Origin: Thioalkalivibrio sp. ALJ3
GTDB lineage: Bacteria > Pseudomonadota > Gammaproteobacteria > Ectothiorhodospirales > Ectothiorhodospiraceae
Length of the DNA: 64,000 nucleotides
Direction: 5' to 3'
Assembly (NCBI RefSeq): GCF_000377205.1
Contig: NZ_KB897906.1
Location: 92,272-156,271, forward strand
Shown here in pieces: positions 29,701-39,889 of the stretch; position 1 is the first letter of the stretch, and each line of letters starts with the position of its first letter. The notes below the pieces were generated by a model that worked only from the letters and a program-made list of their open reading frames with translations, was not told where the DNA came from and searched no databases. Position numbers and translations under genes: made by a program.

Positions 29701-31371
29701 ATGAGTGAAAGTTTCGCGCAACTGCTCGAAGAGAGCATGGCCTACACCCAGATGCAGCCGGGTGCCATCCTCAGTGCCACCGTCATTGAGGTCACCCCGG
29801 ATGTGGTCGTGGTCAATGCCGGCCTGAAGTCCGAGGGGGTCATCCCCACCGAGCAGTTCATGAACGACGAGGGCGAGCTCGAGGTCAAGGTCGGCGATGT
29901 CGTCGAAGTGGCCCTCGAGACCCCCGAAGACGGTTTCGGCGAGACGCGCATGTCGCGCGAGAAGGCCAAGCGGGCCAAGGCCTGGGATCGTCTTGAAGGT
30001 GCGATGGAAGAAGAGCAGTACGTCACCGGCAAGATCTCCGGCAAGGTCAAGGGCGGGTACACCGTCGAGCTGGGAGACATCCGTGCGTTCCTGCCCGGTT
30101 CACTCGTGGATGTACGTCCGGTGCGCGATACCGCGTACCTGGAAGGCAAGGAGCTGGAATTCAAGCTCATCAAGCTGGATCGCCGTCGCAATAACGTGGT
30201 TGTGTCGCGTCGCGCCGTGGTCGAGCAGGAGTACAGCGCCGAGCGCGAAGAGCTGCTGAAGAATCTGCAGGAAGGCGCGGTCGTGAAGGGTATCGTGAAG
30301 AACCTGACCGACTACGGTGCGTTCCTGGATCTGGGTGGCATCGACGGCCTGCTGCACATCACCGACATGGCCTGGAAGCGCGTGAAGCATCCGTCCGACG
30401 TGGTCGAGATCGGCCAGGAAGTCGAAGTCAAGGTGCTGAAGTTCGACCGCGAGCGCATGCGTGTGTCGCTGGGCCTCAAGCAGCTGGGCGAGGACCCGTG
30501 GGAGAACATCACCCGCCGTTATCCGACCGGCACCCGCATCTTTGGCAAGGTCACCAACATCACCGACTACGGCTGCTTCGTCGAAATCGAAGACGGTGTG
30601 GAAGGCCTGGTGCACGTGTCCGAGATGGACTGGACCAACAAGAACGTCAATCCGGGCAAGGTCGTGGCCATCGGCGACGAGGTCGAGGTGATGATCCTGG
30701 ACCTGGACGAAGAGCGCCGCCGCATCTCGCTGGGCATGAAGCAGTGCCAGTCGAACCCGTGGGACGACTTCGCCGCCAACCACAACCGTGGCGAGAAGGT
30801 TCGCGGCCAGATCAAGTCGATCACCGATTTCGGTGTGTTTGTCGGCCTGGACGGTGGCATCGACGGCCTGATCCATCTGTCCGACCTGTCCTGGCACGAG
30901 GCCGGTGAAGAAGCGATCCGCAACTTCAAGAAGGGCGACGAGGTCGAGGCCGTGGTGCTGTCGGTGGATCCGGAGCGCGAGCGTATCTCCCTGGGTCTGA
31001 AGCAGCTGGACCGCGATCCGTTCTCCAACTTCGTGGCCGAGCACACCAAGGGCAGCATCGTGAAGGGCACGGTCAAGGAAGTGGACGCCAAGGCCGCCGT
31101 GATCGAGCTGGCCGACGGAATCGACGGCATCCTGCGTGCGGCCGACATCTCCCAGGACCGTGTGGAAGATGCGCGTACCGTGCTGAACGTTGGCGAAGAG
31201 GTCGAGGCCAAGTTCATGGGTGTGGACAAGAAGACCCGTGCGATCAGCCTGTCGATCAAGGCGAAGGACCGCGCCGAAGAGGCGGAGATGGTCTCCGACT
31301 ACTCCAACAGCGGCGGCGCGACGACCTCCCTGGGTGATCTGCTTAAGGAACAGATGGGCAAAAACGACTAA
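29701..31371 (+). CDS. rpsA: 30S ribosomal protein S1
   Basis: S1 binds mRNA on the small subunit and is needed to start translation of most messages with weak Shine-Dalgarno sequences. The 556-residue protein has the standard six S1 repeats (about 87 residues each, the first starting near residue 20), each with the glycine-rich YGAFLDLGG or [10 protein letters not shown] type motif. The length is the same as in E. coli (557). Codon use is strongly biased (AAG, GAG, CTG), as for a highly expressed gene. A strong terminator follows 16 bases after the stop. Confidence 0.98.
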   Translation: MSESFAQLLEESMAYTQMQPGAILSATVIEVTPDVVVVNAGLKSEGVIPTEQFMNDEGELEVKVGDVVEVALETPEDGFGETRMSREKAKRAKAWDRLEGAMEEEQYVTGKISGKVKGGYTVELGDIRAFLPGSLVDVRPVRDTAYLEGKELEFKLIKLDRRRNNVVVSRRAVVEQEYSAEREELLKNLQEGAVVKGIVKNLTDYGAFLDLGGIDGLLHITDMAWKRVKHPSDVVEIGQEVEVKVLKFDRERMRVSLGLKQLGEDPWENITRRYPTGTRIFGKVTNITDYGCFVEIEDGVEGLVHVSEMDWTNKNVNPGKVVAIGDEVEVMILDLDEERRRISLGMKQCQSNPWDDFAANHNRGEKVRGQIKSITDFGVFVGLDGGIDGLIHLSDLSWHEAGEEAIRNFKKGDEVEAVVLSVDPERERISLGLKQLDRDPFSNFVAEHTKGSIVKGTVKEVDAKAAVIELADGIDGILRAADISQDRVEDARTVLNVGEEVEAKFMGVDKKTRAISLSIKAKDRAEEAEMVSDYSNSGGATTSLGDLLKEQMGKND

Positions 31372-31386
31372 TTCGGTCACAATAAA

Positions 31387-31426
31387 GTCCACGGTATCCC
31401 TGTGGATGCCGTGGACTGTTTTTTTT
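31387..31426 (+). terminator. Strong rho-independent terminator after rpsA
   Basis: A 13-bp stem with one G-U pair (31387-31399 with 31404-31416) and a 4-nt loop is followed by TG and a run of eight T. It separates rpsA from ihfB, so ihfB probably has its own promoter or depends on read-through. Confidence 0.92.
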
Positions 31427-31471
31427 CCGCCTGTAGCGGGCTCCTCCTTACCTGTCTGTGACGAGCGTGAG

Positions 31472-31768
31472 ATGACCAAATCGGAATTGATCGAAAGCCT
31501 CGCCCAGAAATCGCCTCACCTGCCCGCACGGGATGTAGAGATGTGCGTGAAGGCGTTGCTGGAGCGCATGAGTCAGGCCCTGGCGCACGGCCAGCGAGTC
31601 GAGATTCGTGGTTTCGGCAGTTTTTCCCTGCATTTCCGTCCCCCGCGGTTGGGAAGAAACCCCAAGACCGGAGAAGGGGTCGCATTGCCGGGCAAGCACG
31701 TCCCGCACTTCAAGCCCGGCAAGGAATTGCGAGAACGGGTCAACACTCCCGCGCTCGTCGACGAGTAG
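31472..31768 (+). CDS. ihfB: Integration host factor subunit beta
   Basis: IHF beta (98 residues) forms the DNA-bending heterodimer with IHF alpha. The sequence starts [11 protein letters not shown], has the [11 protein letters not shown] beta-arm base and the GRNPKTGE tip whose proline intercalates into DNA. The ATG at 31472 is chosen because it gives the standard family start; the open frame extends back into rpsA but only as overlap. It sits about 100 bases after rpsA, the standard gammaproteobacterial place, and lapA follows five bases after its stop. Confidence 0.96.
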   Translation: MTKSELIESLAQKSPHLPARDVEMCVKALLERMSQALAHGQRVEIRGFGSFSLHFRPPRLGRNPKTGEGVALPGKHVPHFKPGKELRERVNTPALVDE

Positions 31769-31773
31769 TCGGG

Positions 31774-32091
31774 ATGTCCGATCGAAGGCGCCAGCAGGTC
31801 CGGAACGCAGTCGCGTTTGCCTTGCTGATCATGATCTCGTCGGCGATCGGTATTCTTGTAGTGTTCAATGAGGGGCAGGTGACCCTCAGCCTGCCGTGGA
31901 TGGACGTACAGGCACCTTTGGTAGTCCTGCTGGGTATATCCGCGCTCGTAGGCGTGGTGGTTGCCGCGTCGATCTTGCTACTCCGCATTCGTCGACTGAA
32001 CCAGAAGATCGCGGATCTGCGTGCAGAGAATCGCGCACTGAAGACCGAGGTCGAGCAGATGCGTACGGCCCCGATGCGGGACTTCTACTAA
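31774..32091 (+). CDS. lapA: Lipopolysaccharide assembly protein A (DUF1049)
   Basis: LapA is a small inner-membrane partner of LapB in control of lipopolysaccharide synthesis. The 105-residue protein has two transmembrane helices (about residues 10-30 and 45-69) and a C-terminal coiled coil (RRLNQKIADLRAENRALKTEVEQ), the DUF1049 layout. The ATG at 31774 follows ihfB by five bases. The open frame extends upstream out of register with ihfB and was not used. Confidence 0.9.
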   Translation: MSDRRRQQVRNAVAFALLIMISSAIGILVVFNEGQVTLSLPWMDVQAPLVVLLGISALVGVVVAASILLLRIRRLNQKIADLRAENRALKTEVEQMRTAPMRDFY

Positions 32092-32311
32092 GGGGCCCTG
32101 AGCAAGGTGCAGGCCCGCGATGGAGAGCATCCTGTGCGCGGAAAAGGCACGGAGGGTGTCTTTCGGACCTGCTACATGAGCCCGGTACCTTGCGGTGGTC
32201 GGGCCGAATCGTATAGCCCTCAGCGCGTGCCTGCTTCGTCGACCCCATTGCCTTCTGGTGCACTAGCCGGAAGGCTGCATCTGCGTTGGTCGGCATCTCT
32301 GGGAGTACCCC
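32092..32311 (+). other. lapA-lapB spacer with a 9-bp hairpin
   Basis: Unlike most genomes, lapA and lapB are separated by 220 bases. No supported ORF is seen. A hairpin with a 9-bp stem (32250-32258 with 32267-32275, one G-U pair, 8-nt loop) stands 36 bases before the lapB start and has no U-tract, so it is not a typical terminator and may be a leader structure. Confidence 0.4.
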
Positions 32312-33538
32312 GTGATCAATGATTGGTTCTGGTTGCTGTTGCCCGTGGCCGCTGCGAGCGGCTGGTGGGTGGCGCGCCGTATCCACCCTGAAGACCAGGA
32401 GGACCAGGAACCCTCCCTTCATCGCTACCTGGAAGGTGTCCGGTATCTACTCGACGACCGGACGGATGATGCGCTGCAGGCGTTCATCGAAATGGTGGAG
32501 GTCGATCACGAAACCTTTGAAACGCATGTGATTCTCGGCCGATTGTTTCGACGCCGGGGTGAAGTGGATCGAGCCATACGGATTCATCAGAATCTGGTGG
32601 CACGCCCCTCGTTGAAGGACGAGCAACGTGCGCAGGCGCTGTGTGAACTGGGGCAGGATTTCCTGCTTGCCGGTGTGCTGGATCGGGCCGAAGCCGTTTT
32701 CCGCGAACTCGCGGACTCACCGCATCAGGCGGTAAGGGCTTTGAAGGGCCTGCAACACGTGTATGAGACCCAGCGGGAATGGGAGCGTGCGATCGAGGTG
32801 GGGACGCGGCTGAAATCGCTTGATGTGCCAAACGAACACCTGCTGATCGCGCACTATCATTGCGAGTTGGCCACCATTGCGCTGGAACGTGGCGATCGAA
32901 CGGTTGCGGCCGAGCGTGCCGCACAGGCGGAGGAGCTCGTTCGCGGTCTGTCGCGGGCCCTGCTGATTCAGTCCGAGATCGCTGAGCGGGAAGAGCGCAT
33001 TCCTGATGCGATCGCCTACGGGCGTGAGGCTGTCGCACGTACCCCACAGCTTGCTCCACTAGTGGTGCCGCGGCTCGAACGGCTGCACCAGGCTCTGCCG
33101 GGCGAAAACCGTCTGGGTCAGTTGGAGCAGACACTGGAGGATCTGGCGAACAGCCGTGGCATCACGGTCGCCCGCATCGCGCTGATGCGCCTGTACCGAC
33201 GTACGGGGCGACTGGACGCCGCGCTCTCAGAGCTCGGAATGATCCTGTCCCAGCGCCCGGTGCCGACTTCGGGCTTGCTCGAGGCCGTACGGTGGATGAA
33301 GATTCTCCCTGCGGTGCAGGACTACAACGTAGAGTTCGCCGCGTTCGAAAAGGCGCTATCCGATCAGCTGGGCAGTCAGCACCTGTATCAGTGCACGAAC
33401 TGCGGCTATCAGGGTCGCGCCCACGTCTGGCAATGTCCCAGCTGTCGCCGCTGGGATACCCTGCGGGGGCTGGATTTTGAACTCGACGCCAGCACCGAGG
33501 AAGCCGAAGATGCGCTGGTCCGGGAAGGGACACGCTGA
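32312..33538 (+). CDS. lapB: Lipopolysaccharide assembly protein B
   Basis: LapB (YciM) is an inner-membrane anchored TPR protein that adjusts lipopolysaccharide synthesis by guiding FtsH to degrade LpxC. The 408-residue protein has an N-terminal anchor (residues 5-21), TPR repeats from about 40 to 350, and a rubredoxin-like C-terminus with C361, C364, C375 and C378 (CTNCG and CPSCR), four residues after the E. coli positions. The start is GTG with GGGAG six bases upstream. pyrF follows, as in E. coli. Confidence 0.95.
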   Translation: MINDWFWLLLPVAAASGWWVARRIHPEDQEDQEPSLHRYLEGVRYLLDDRTDDALQAFIEMVEVDHETFETHVILGRLFRRRGEVDRAIRIHQNLVARPSLKDEQRAQALCELGQDFLLAGVLDRAEAVFRELADSPHQAVRALKGLQHVYETQREWERAIEVGTRLKSLDVPNEHLLIAHYHCELATIALERGDRTVAAERAAQAEELVRGLSRALLIQSEIAEREERIPDAIAYGREAVARTPQLAPLVVPRLERLHQALPGENRLGQLEQTLEDLANSRGITVARIALMRLYRRTGRLDAALSELGMILSQRPVPTSGLLEAVRWMKILPAVQDYNVEFAAFEKALSDQLGSQHLYQCTNCGYQGRAHVWQCPSCRRWDTLRGLDFELDASTEEAEDALVREGTR

Positions 33539-33561
33539 TACCCACACAAGCAGGAACATTC

Positions 33562-34293
33562 ATGCCAACAGTCGATCACTCGCCAGCGCCTCGCCTGATT
33601 GTTGCACTCGACTTTGCCGATGCCGACAGCGCCGTCGCACTCGCGCAGCGCCTCGATCCGTCGCTGTGCGCACTGAAAGTCGGATTCGAGCTGTTCGTCG
33701 TGGCCGGCCCCGATCTGCTGGGCAGGCTTCACGACCTCGGCTTCCGCGTTTTCCTGGACCTCAAGTTTCACGACATCCCCAATACGGTTGCCGCGGCTTG
33801 CCGCGCGGCGGCCCGTACCGGCGTGTGGCTGGTGAATGTGCACGCCAGCGGTGGCTTGCAAATGATGCAGGCCGCCCACGAGGCAGTCCGCGAGGTCAAT
33901 GATCACACCGCCGTTCTGGCCGTTACCGTCCTGACCTCCAGCGATGCGCAGACACTGCGCGAGACCGGGTTACAGCGAAGCCCGGAGGCGCACGTCCGCC
34001 TGCTGGGCAATCTGGCCATCGCCCAGGCCGGGCTCGAGGGGCTCGTATGCTCGGCCCAGGAGGCGAGTATGTTGCGCGAGGAACTGGGCTCGGGGCCGAT
34101 GCTGGTGACCCCCGGCATTCGACTCCCGGATGCCACAGGGGACGACCAGCGCAGGGTGATGACGCCCGAAAGTGCCCTCAAGGCCGGGGCCAGTGCCATT
34201 GTAGTGGGGCGACCCATCACCCGCGCAGCAGATCCGGCCGTGGCTGCGACCGAATTCGCACATCGCCTGGAGAGGGTTTTCGAGAGCCACTGA
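33562..34293 (+). CDS. pyrF: Orotidine 5'-phosphate decarboxylase
   Basis: PyrF makes UMP from orotidine monophosphate, the last step of pyrimidine synthesis. The 243-residue TIM-barrel protein has the catalytic D-x-K-x-x-D motif ([11 protein letters not shown]) near residue 72, the [10 protein letters not shown] strand and the C-terminal GRPITRA phosphate-binding motif. It lies 23 bases after lapB. Downstream a 7-bp hairpin (34312-34328) without a U-tract precedes the ComEA-like gene. Confidence 0.97.
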   Translation: MPTVDHSPAPRLIVALDFADADSAVALAQRLDPSLCALKVGFELFVVAGPDLLGRLHDLGFRVFLDLKFHDIPNTVAAACRAAARTGVWLVNVHASGGLQMMQAAHEAVREVNDHTAVLAVTVLTSSDAQTLRETGLQRSPEAHVRLLGNLAIAQAGLEGLVCSAQEASMLREELGSGPMLVTPGIRLPDATGDDQRRVMTPESALKAGASAIVVGRPITRAADPAVAATEFAHRLERVFESH

Positions 34294-34356
34294 TCCCGTT
34301 AGGATGGCCTTGGCGCAAGGGTTGCGCCGGTCATTACTCAACATGGAGCAGTTACT

Positions 34357-34641
34357 ATGAAGAATGCGATCTACTGTGTGAAATGCTGGTTCTTTGCCGC
34401 CCTGTGCGTGCTGCCGCTGGCGCTGGTCACCGCTTCGGGGGGGCAGGCGCCGGTGGACGTGAACTCGGCGACGGCGGAGGAACTCGCGACGCTGGACAAC
34501 ATTGGCCAGGTCAAGGCCGAGGCGATTGTCGAACATCGTGAAGCTCATGGTCCGTTTGCCTCGGTTCAGGCGCTGACGGAGGTGTCCGGCATCGGCGAGC
34601 GCACGGTGGAGATGAATCTCGAACGCATCGAGATCGAGTAG
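34357..34641 (+). CDS. ComEA-like helix-hairpin-helix DNA-binding protein
   Basis: This is a 94-residue exported protein with a signal peptide (about residues 1-30) followed by the standard short ComEA form: VDVNSATAEELATL and two HhH motifs (LDNIGQVKAEAIVEHR and VSGIGERTVEMN). Such proteins bind double-stranded DNA in the periplasm and pull it through the outer membrane during transformation. GGAG lies eight bases before the ATG. It fits with comEC in the same window. A terminator follows directly. Confidence 0.9.
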   Translation: MKNAIYCVKCWFFAALCVLPLALVTASGGQAPVDVNSATAEELATLDNIGQVKAEAIVEHREAHGPFASVQALTEVSGIGERTVEMNLERIEIE

Positions 34642-34651
34642 CCCGATCGCG

Positions 34652-34680
34652 GGCGGCGGGCAGCACGCCCGTCGCCTTTT
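34652..34680 (+). terminator. Rho-independent terminator after the comEA-like gene
   Basis: A 10-bp GC-rich stem with one G-U pair (34652-34661 with 34667-34676), a 5-nt loop and TTTT. It stands between the comEA-like gene and galU. Confidence 0.75.
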
Positions 34681-34695
34681 CCGCCTGGAGCCAGG

Positions 34696-35586
34696 ATGAA
34701 CCCGAATATTCCGCCGATCCGTACCGCCGTCTTTCCTGTAGCGGGCATGGGCACCCGCTTTCTGCCGGCCACCAAGGCCAACCCCAAAGAGATGCTCCCG
34801 ATCGTGGACAAGCCGCTGATCCAGTATGCAGCGGAGGAGGCCGTGCGGGCTGGTATCGAGACGCTGGTGTTCGTGACCGGGCGTAACAAGCGTTCCATTC
34901 CCGACCATTTCGACAAGGCCTACGAGCTTGAAACGGAGCTCGAGGAACGCGGCAAGACCGAGATGCTGCAGCAAGTGCGCGACATCGTGCCGCCCAATGT
35001 CACCTGCGTGTACGTGCGTCAGGCGGAAGCGCTTGGGCTGGGCCATGCGGTGGCGTGTGCACGCCCGGTGGTGCGCAACGAGCCCTTCGCGGTGATCCTG
35101 GCGGACGACCTGATCGAGGAAGAGCAGGGTGGCGCCACCAAACAGATGGTTGATGCCTTTGCCGAGCATGGCTGCAGTGTGCTGGGCGTGGAAGAGGTTC
35201 CCGCGGACCGTACCCATCAATACGGCATCATCGATCCGGTGGAAACGGGTCCTCGTACCTGGGATGTGCGGGGGATCGTGGAGAAGCCCGAGCCGGCCGA
35301 CGCGCCTTCCAGTGTCGCGGTCGTGGGCCGCTATATCTTGACGCCGCGTATCTTCGAACTGCTGGCCGAGCAGGAGCCCGGGGCGGGTGGCGAGATCCAG
35401 TTGACCGACGCAATCGCGAAATTGCTTCAGGAAGAACGCGTAACAGCCTTGAATTTCGCCGGTCGTCGATTCGACTGTGGGAGCAAGCTGGGCTATCTGG
35501 AGGCCACAGTGGAGTTCGCGCTGATGCATCCGGAGCTCAAGGATGACTTTGCCGCCTATCTGAAATCCCGCGCCAGCGCCTCCTGA
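34696..35586 (+). CDS. galU: UTP-glucose-1-phosphate uridylyltransferase
   Basis: GalU makes UDP-glucose from UTP and glucose 1-phosphate, for lipopolysaccharide, exopolysaccharide and osmoprotectant synthesis. The 296-residue protein has the nucleotide-binding [18 protein letters not shown] motif near residue 16, [13 protein letters not shown], and the [11 protein letters not shown] segment near residue 235. It starts 16 bases after a terminator. It is convergent with the rhomboid gene; only four bases separate the stops. Confidence 0.97.
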   Translation: MNPNIPPIRTAVFPVAGMGTRFLPATKANPKEMLPIVDKPLIQYAAEEAVRAGIETLVFVTGRNKRSIPDHFDKAYELETELEERGKTEMLQQVRDIVPPNVTCVYVRQAEALGLGHAVACARPVVRNEPFAVILADDLIEEEQGGATKQMVDAFAEHGCSVLGVEEVPADRTHQYGIIDPVETGPRTWDVRGIVEKPEPADAPSSVAVVGRYILTPRIFELLAEQEPGAGGEIQLTDAIAKLLQEERVTALNFAGRRFDCGSKLGYLEATVEFALMHPELKDDFAAYLKSRASAS

Positions 35587-35590
35587 AGGC

Positions 35591-36277
35591 TCACCACCAG
35601 AACCTTCGCTGGCGCGGACGGATCGGGAGTCTGCCGCGCCAGTACTGAATGGCGAGAAATCCGAACGCCATCCCGCCCAGATGTGCGAAGTGTGCGATCC
35701 CCGCGAGGGTGCCGGATATCCCCAGGTAGAGCTCCAGCGCGCCATAGGCAATGACGAAGTACTTCGCCTTGATCGGGATGGGCAGGAAGAACAGATAGAG
35801 CCGCTGGTTGGGAAACATCATTCCGAACGCCAGCAAGACCCCGAACACCCCCCCGGAGGCCCCAACGGTGGGGTAGACCATGCCATTATCGCCGTAGGCG
35901 GTGACCACGAGCTGTACGAGCCCCGCACCGATTACGCAGATCAGGAAGTACAACGCGAAGGTGCGAGATCCCCAGGCGTTCTCGATCTGCACCCCCAGCA
36001 TCCAGACGGCGAACATGTTCACCGACAGGTGGACCAGGCCACCGTGCAGAAAGCCGTAGGTCAAGAGCTGCCAGAGCTGGAAATCCGGGACACGCAGCCA
36101 CTGGCCGTCCTGGTGGATCATCGACGGCGTGCCGATGGGCCACAGGGCGAAATGGGTCATCAGCCATTCACCCAGCCAGGGCAAGGCGAGGAAAAGCGCG
36201 ACGTTGGTGATCAGCAAAAAGCCAATCACCGGCGGCATCATGCTGAAGTCGGGGTGGCGAGGGTCCGGGTGCGTCAT
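35591..36277 (-). CDS. Rhomboid family intramembrane serine protease
   Basis: This is a 228-residue inner-membrane protease with six hydrophobic helices. The catalytic dyad is S141 (GASGGVFG) and H199 (HFAHLGG), and the HxxxN motif in helix 2 (HLSVNMFA) is present, so it should be active. It resembles GlpG-type rhomboids without the N-terminal cytoplasmic domain. The C-terminus is a short basic tail. It lies 11 bases downstream of ilvD in the same direction. Its substrates are not predictable. Confidence 0.92.
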   Translation of the reverse strand: MTHPDPRHPDFSMMPPVIGFLLITNVALFLALPWLGEWLMTHFALWPIGTPSMIHQDGQWLRVPDFQLWQLLTYGFLHGGLVHLSVNMFAVWMLGVQIENAWGSRTFALYFLICVIGAGLVQLVVTAYGDNGMVYPTVGASGGVFGVLLAFGMMFPNQRLYLFFLPIPIKAKYFVIAYGALELYLGISGTLAGIAHFAHLGGMAFGFLAIQYWRGRLPIRPRQRRFWW

Positions 36278-36288
36278 CGGGGCCGGGG

Positions 36289-37974
36289 TTAGCGGAAGTC
36301 GTCGGTGACCGCGCCGCGACTGGCGGACCCGACTTGCCGGCTGTATTTCCCGAGGACACCTCGATCGAATCGCGGTGGGGGTGCCTGCCAGGCGCTGCGT
36401 CGCCGGGCCAGTTCGTCTTCCGGTATTTCGAGCGCCAGGCGATTGCAGCCGGCATCGACCTCGATGGTGTCGCCCTCGCGCACCAGGGCAATGGGCCCAC
36501 CTTGCGCCGCCTCGGGCGCTACATGCCCGACGACGAGGCCGTACGTTCCTCCGGAGAAGCGACCGTCGGTGATCAGCGCAACCGAGTCGCCAAGGCCCGC
36601 ACCGATGATTGCCGCCGTTGGCGCGAGCATCTCGCGCATTCCGGGGCCCCCGCGTGGGCCTTCATGGCGCACTACGATCACGTCGCCCGACTGAATCCTG
36701 CCTGACAGGATTGCGTCGAGGCATTCCTCTTCGGATTCGAATACCCGTGCCGGTCCCCGGATCGAGGTGGACTTGAGCCCGGTGATCTTGGCCACGCTGC
36801 CTTCCGGGGCCAGGTTGCCCTTCAGGATCGCCAAGTGTCCTTGCGGGTAAAGGGGCGCATCCAGCGTGCGGATAATGCTCTGGTCCGGAGGGGGCGCATC
36901 GGGTGTATCCGCCAGAACCTCGCGCAGGGTCTGGCCGGTAATGGTCAGACAGTCGCCGTGCAGCAAACCGCCGTTCAGGAGGATTTTCATGACCTGGGGG
37001 GTCCCGCCGACGGCATGAAATTCGGTTGTCACATGGCGGCCGGACGGTTTCAGGTCGCACAGGACGGGCGTTTGGCGGCGAATGCGCTCCACATCGTCCA
37101 GGCTCAACGACACGTTGGCACAGTGCGCAATGGCCAGCAGATGAAGCACGGCATTGGTCGAACCGCCCACGGCCATGACCACGGCCAGGGCATTTTCGAA
37201 AGCCTCGCGGGTCAGGATGTCCCGGGGCTTGCGGTCGGCGTGGATCGCCTCCAGCAGGACTTCGGCCGAACGGGCGGCGGACTCGGCTTTTTCCGGATCC
37301 TCCGCGGCCTGCGTCGATGAGCCGGGCAGGCTCATGCCCATCGCTTCGAAGGCGCTGGACATGGTGTTGGCGGTGAACATGCCGCCACAGGAGCCTGCGC
37401 CCGGACAGGCATTGCGTTCCACGCCGGCCAGATCCTCATCGGACAGCTTCCCGGCGCCATGTTGGCCCACCGCCTCGAATGCACTGACGATCGTAAGGTC
37501 CTGCCCCTTGTAGTGGCCTGGCTTGATCGTGCCCCCGTAGACGAAGATCGCGGGCACATTGAGCCGGGCGATGGCCATCATGGCACCGGGCATGTTCTTG
37601 TCGCAGCCGCCGGTGGCCAATAGCCCGTCCAGGCTCTGCCCGTTGACGACCGTCTCGATGGCATCGGCAATCACCTCGCGCGACACCAGTGAGTACTTCA
37701 TGCCGGGCGTGCCCATCGAAATGCCGTCGGAGATGGTGATGGTGCCGAAGGTCTGCGGCATGCCACCAGCCTTGCGAACGGCGTTTTCCGCACGCTCGGC
37801 GAGGGCCCCGATCCCGATATTGCAGGGCGTGATGGTGCTGTGGGCGTTTGCGATGCCGATGATCGGGCGGCGAAAGTCTTCGTCGCGGAAGCCTACCGCA
37901 CGCAGCATGGCGCGGTTGGGGGTGCGGCGTGGGCCTTCCGTGACGACGCGGCTGCGGCGGTTGTCCTGGGTCAT
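36289..37974 (-). CDS. ilvD: Dihydroxy-acid dehydratase
   Basis: IlvD dehydrates dihydroxy acids to the 2-keto acids of isoleucine and valine synthesis. The 561-residue protein carries the iron-sulfur cluster cysteines in [10 protein letters not shown] and [16 protein letters not shown], and the Mg2+-binding and active-site motifs around GRFSGGTYG. The start chosen is the ATG at 37974: AGGA lies six bases before it, and the upstream extension to 38046 has no family support. The length fits the plant/short type IlvD (about 560) more than E. coli (616). hspQ lies upstream and the rhomboid gene downstream on the same strand. Confidence 0.96.
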   Translation of the reverse strand: MTQDNRRSRVVTEGPRRTPNRAMLRAVGFRDEDFRRPIIGIANAHSTITPCNIGIGALAERAENAVRKAGGMPQTFGTITISDGISMGTPGMKYSLVSREVIADAIETVVNGQSLDGLLATGGCDKNMPGAMMAIARLNVPAIFVYGGTIKPGHYKGQDLTIVSAFEAVGQHGAGKLSDEDLAGVERNACPGAGSCGGMFTANTMSSAFEAMGMSLPGSSTQAAEDPEKAESAARSAEVLLEAIHADRKPRDILTREAFENALAVVMAVGGSTNAVLHLLAIAHCANVSLSLDDVERIRRQTPVLCDLKPSGRHVTTEFHAVGGTPQVMKILLNGGLLHGDCLTITGQTLREVLADTPDAPPPDQSIIRTLDAPLYPQGHLAILKGNLAPEGSVAKITGLKSTSIRGPARVFESEEECLDAILSGRIQSGDVIVVRHEGPRGGPGMREMLAPTAAIIGAGLGDSVALITDGRFSGGTYGLVVGHVAPEAAQGGPIALVREGDTIEVDAGCNRLALEIPEDELARRRSAWQAPPPRFDRGVLGKYSRQVGSASRGAVTDDFR

Positions 37975-38015
37975 CGTTTGTCCTGGTCCTGTGGTTCGGC
38001 CGGAGAAGGGTGGAC

Positions 38016-38336
38016 TCAGTGGGTGCGCGAATTGCTCCCCCGGCAATAGCGCCCGTTGAGGAAATGATCGAAATACCGGCCGAGGGCCGGATGGTCGATC
38101 TGCTGACCGGAGGTGTCCGCCTCCAGGTGCCGTTCGGCGACATACGTACTGTGGGAATAGCCGTCCACCAGCACGTGGTACCAGGGCTGATCCTTGGGTG
38201 GCCGGCTTCTGGCCACTGTTTCATACCATTCGTCCGAGCCGGAAAAGACCGGATCAACCTCGACGATCACACCGCGGTAGCCGAACTTGCTATGGTGGAC
38301 GAGCTCGCCCACGGTGAACTGTGTTCCCTGTGTCAT
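38016..38336 (-). CDS. hspQ: Heat shock protein HspQ
   Basis: HspQ (YccV) binds hemimethylated DNA in vitro and acts as an adaptor or activator of Lon protease in enterics. The 106-residue protein matches the family: [33 protein letters not shown] and YVAERHLE. The ATG at 38336 is the first one giving the family start; the open frame upstream runs into the divergent Nudix gene. It is 41 bases upstream of ilvD. No sigma-32 promoter could be recognised. Confidence 0.93.
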   Translation of the reverse strand: MTQGTQFTVGELVHHSKFGYRGVIVEVDPVFSGSDEWYETVARSRPPKDQPWYHVLVDGYSHSTYVAERHLEADTSGQQIDHPALGRYFDHFLNGRYCRGSNSRTH

Positions 38337-38447
38337 CGCTGCCCCCTGGCGGCGGTTGTTACGTGAATCACTGTCTGTCAGAAAAGACCATCGCCCGGGT
38401 CTCACGTTCCGGCGCGTGGTCATGAACCCGCAAAGCGACCGTATACC

Positions 38448-38996
38448 ATGTCCCGTGACGCCAGCATCCCTCACCCCGAATTCCACCGGGCCGTGCCCGA
38501 GAATGATGATCGCGAACGCAAAATCTGTTCTCACTGTGGCTTCGTGGATTACGAAAACCCGCGGATCGTGGTGGGCGTCGTCGCCACATGGGCGGAGCGG
38601 GTCCTGCTTTGCCGCCGGGCGATTGATCCCCGCAAGGGGCACTGGACGCTACCTGCAGGATACATGGAGCTTGGCGAGTCGACAGAGCAGGGCGCCGAGC
38701 GCGAGGCCTGGGAAGAAGCGCGCGCCAAATTGCGTATCGATCGCCTTCTAGCCGTCTACAGCCTGCCGCATATTGGACAGGTGCAGATGATCTATCGCGC
38801 CGAACTGCTCAGTGAGGATGTCTCGCCGGGACCCGAGTCCGAGGAGGTCGCGTTGTTCGACTTCAATGACCTGCCCGAAGAGCTGGCATTTCCGTCGGTA
38901 TCCTGGGCCCTGCGGCACTACCAGCAAACGCGCCACCTGAATGAATTTGCGCCGATGAGCGCCCCGGAGTCTGCGAGCCCGCTGGGCGGATTGTAG
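38448..38996 (+). CDS. Nudix hydrolase
   Basis: This is a 182-residue Nudix protein with a short zinc-ribbon-like start (CSHCG, only one cysteine pair visible) and the Nudix box at about residues 70-92 (GYMELGESTEQGAEREAWEE), which binds the metal and diphosphate. The last glycine of the classic box is replaced by arginine (EEARAKL). Family members in this position (ADP-ribose or nucleoside-diphosphate sugar type) hydrolyse nucleotide pyrophosphates; the substrate cannot be named. The start has no Shine-Dalgarno; a GTG at 38493 is an alternative. It converges on the aldolase gene with one base between the stops. Confidence 0.85.
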   Translation: MSRDASIPHPEFHRAVPENDDRERKICSHCGFVDYENPRIVVGVVATWAERVLLCRRAIDPRKGHWTLPAGYMELGESTEQGAEREAWEEARAKLRIDRLLAVYSLPHIGQVQMIYRAELLSEDVSPGPESEEVALFDFNDLPEELAFPSVSWALRHYQQTRHLNEFAPMSAPESASPLGGL

Positions 38997-38997
38997 A

Positions 38998-39660
38998 TCA
39001 GCTGTTTTGCGCGGCCCGGGGCGGTCCGTAGTCCCGGAATTTCTCCAGTACGCGCGCCATCTCCTCGTCGCCGAGGAGCTGCGGGCCGCCAATCTGCAAA
39101 CTCAGCACATACTGCTGCGCAAGCAGCTCGACTTCCTCGGTGAGCCAAAGGGCGCGAGCAAGATCCGGGCCGGTCGCGATCATGCCGTGATTGGCCAGCA
39201 GGCACGCGAGGCGATCCTGCAACGCGTCCACTGCGTAACGTGACAACTGCTCCGTTCCGAACGTGGCATAGGGGGCACAGCGGATCGAGTTGCCCCCGGC
39301 GGCCGCTACCATGTAGTGCAGGGCGGGGATATCACGCCCCTGAATTGCGACAACACTGGCATAGGTCGAGTGAACATGCACCACGGCGTTCAATTCCGGG
39401 CGCGCCTGCAGGATGGCCCGATGAAAATGCCACTCGCTGGAAGGCTTCTGGTGGTCGGGCCAGTGGCCGCTGGCATCGACGGCGACTAGGTCCTCGGGGC
39501 CCAGGGATTCGTAGGGCATGCCGGACGGGGTAATCAGCATGCCATCGCCCAGGCGCGCGCTGACGTTGCCCGAAGTGCCCTGATTCAGTCCCCGCCGGTT
39601 GGTCTCGAGCGCGGTGTCGACAATCGCCTGGCGCAGGGCCAGTTCATCGGTGGCAGGCAT
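38998..39660 (-). CDS. Class II aldolase, L-fuculose-phosphate aldolase type
   Basis: This is a 220-residue zinc aldolase closely resembling E. coli FucA. All catalytic residues are there with a constant shift: E76 (SSEWHFH), zinc ligands H95, H97 (VVHVHS) and H158 (ANHG), Y116 (HYMVAAAGG) and Y211 at the C-terminus. FucA-type enzymes split sugar 1-phosphates into dihydroxyacetone phosphate and an aldehyde. No fucose genes are near. Since mtnA and a methylthionucleoside phosphorylase are in the same window, a role in cleaving 5-methylthioribulose 1-phosphate or 5-deoxyribulose 1-phosphate (Ald2 of the DHAP shunt) is an attractive inference. A dehydratase (MtnB) role is less likely. Confidence 0.88.
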   Translation of the reverse strand: MPATDELALRQAIVDTALETNRRGLNQGTSGNVSARLGDGMLITPSGMPYESLGPEDLVAVDASGHWPDHQKPSSEWHFHRAILQARPELNAVVHVHSTYASVVAIQGRDIPALHYMVAAAGGNSIRCAPYATFGTEQLSRYAVDALQDRLACLLANHGMIATGPDLARALWLTEEVELLAQQYVLSLQIGGPQLLGDEEMARVLEKFRDYGPPRAAQNS

Positions 39661-39761
39661 TGGGATCCTGGCGGATGGGTGAAAGCCGGATTGTATCGCG
39701 ACAGGCTCGAAGGATCGCTCGGGGAACACCCGCAATTTTATGGGGTCAATGTCGAGAGGTC

Positions 39762-39796
39762 GGCGTGATCGGGGCGTGAAGGCGCCGATGGCGTGA
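39762..39796 (+). repeat. Three GGCGTGA direct repeats upstream of the cytochrome c' gene
   Basis: GGCGTGA occurs at 39762-39768, 39773-39779 and 39790-39796, all on the plus strand with starts 11 and 17 bases apart, in the gap between the divergent aldolase and cytochrome genes. A TATATT (39813-39818) follows that could be a -10. It may be a regulator site; this rests only on the repeats. Confidence 0.35.
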
Positions 39797-39889
39797 ACGC
39801 CGCCTGGACATCTATATTGAAGGCTGTACCTGGCGGGCCGCGGCGGGTGTGCGGCTCTTTCGATGTTCCTGGAACAGGGAGGATACCCA

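Noticed and set aside
30100-31479. 459-codon open frame on the minus strand
   Set aside because: Antisense to rpsA, with repeats mirroring the S1 repeats.
34312-34328. Terminator after pyrF
   Set aside because: A 7-bp hairpin exists but no U-tract follows.
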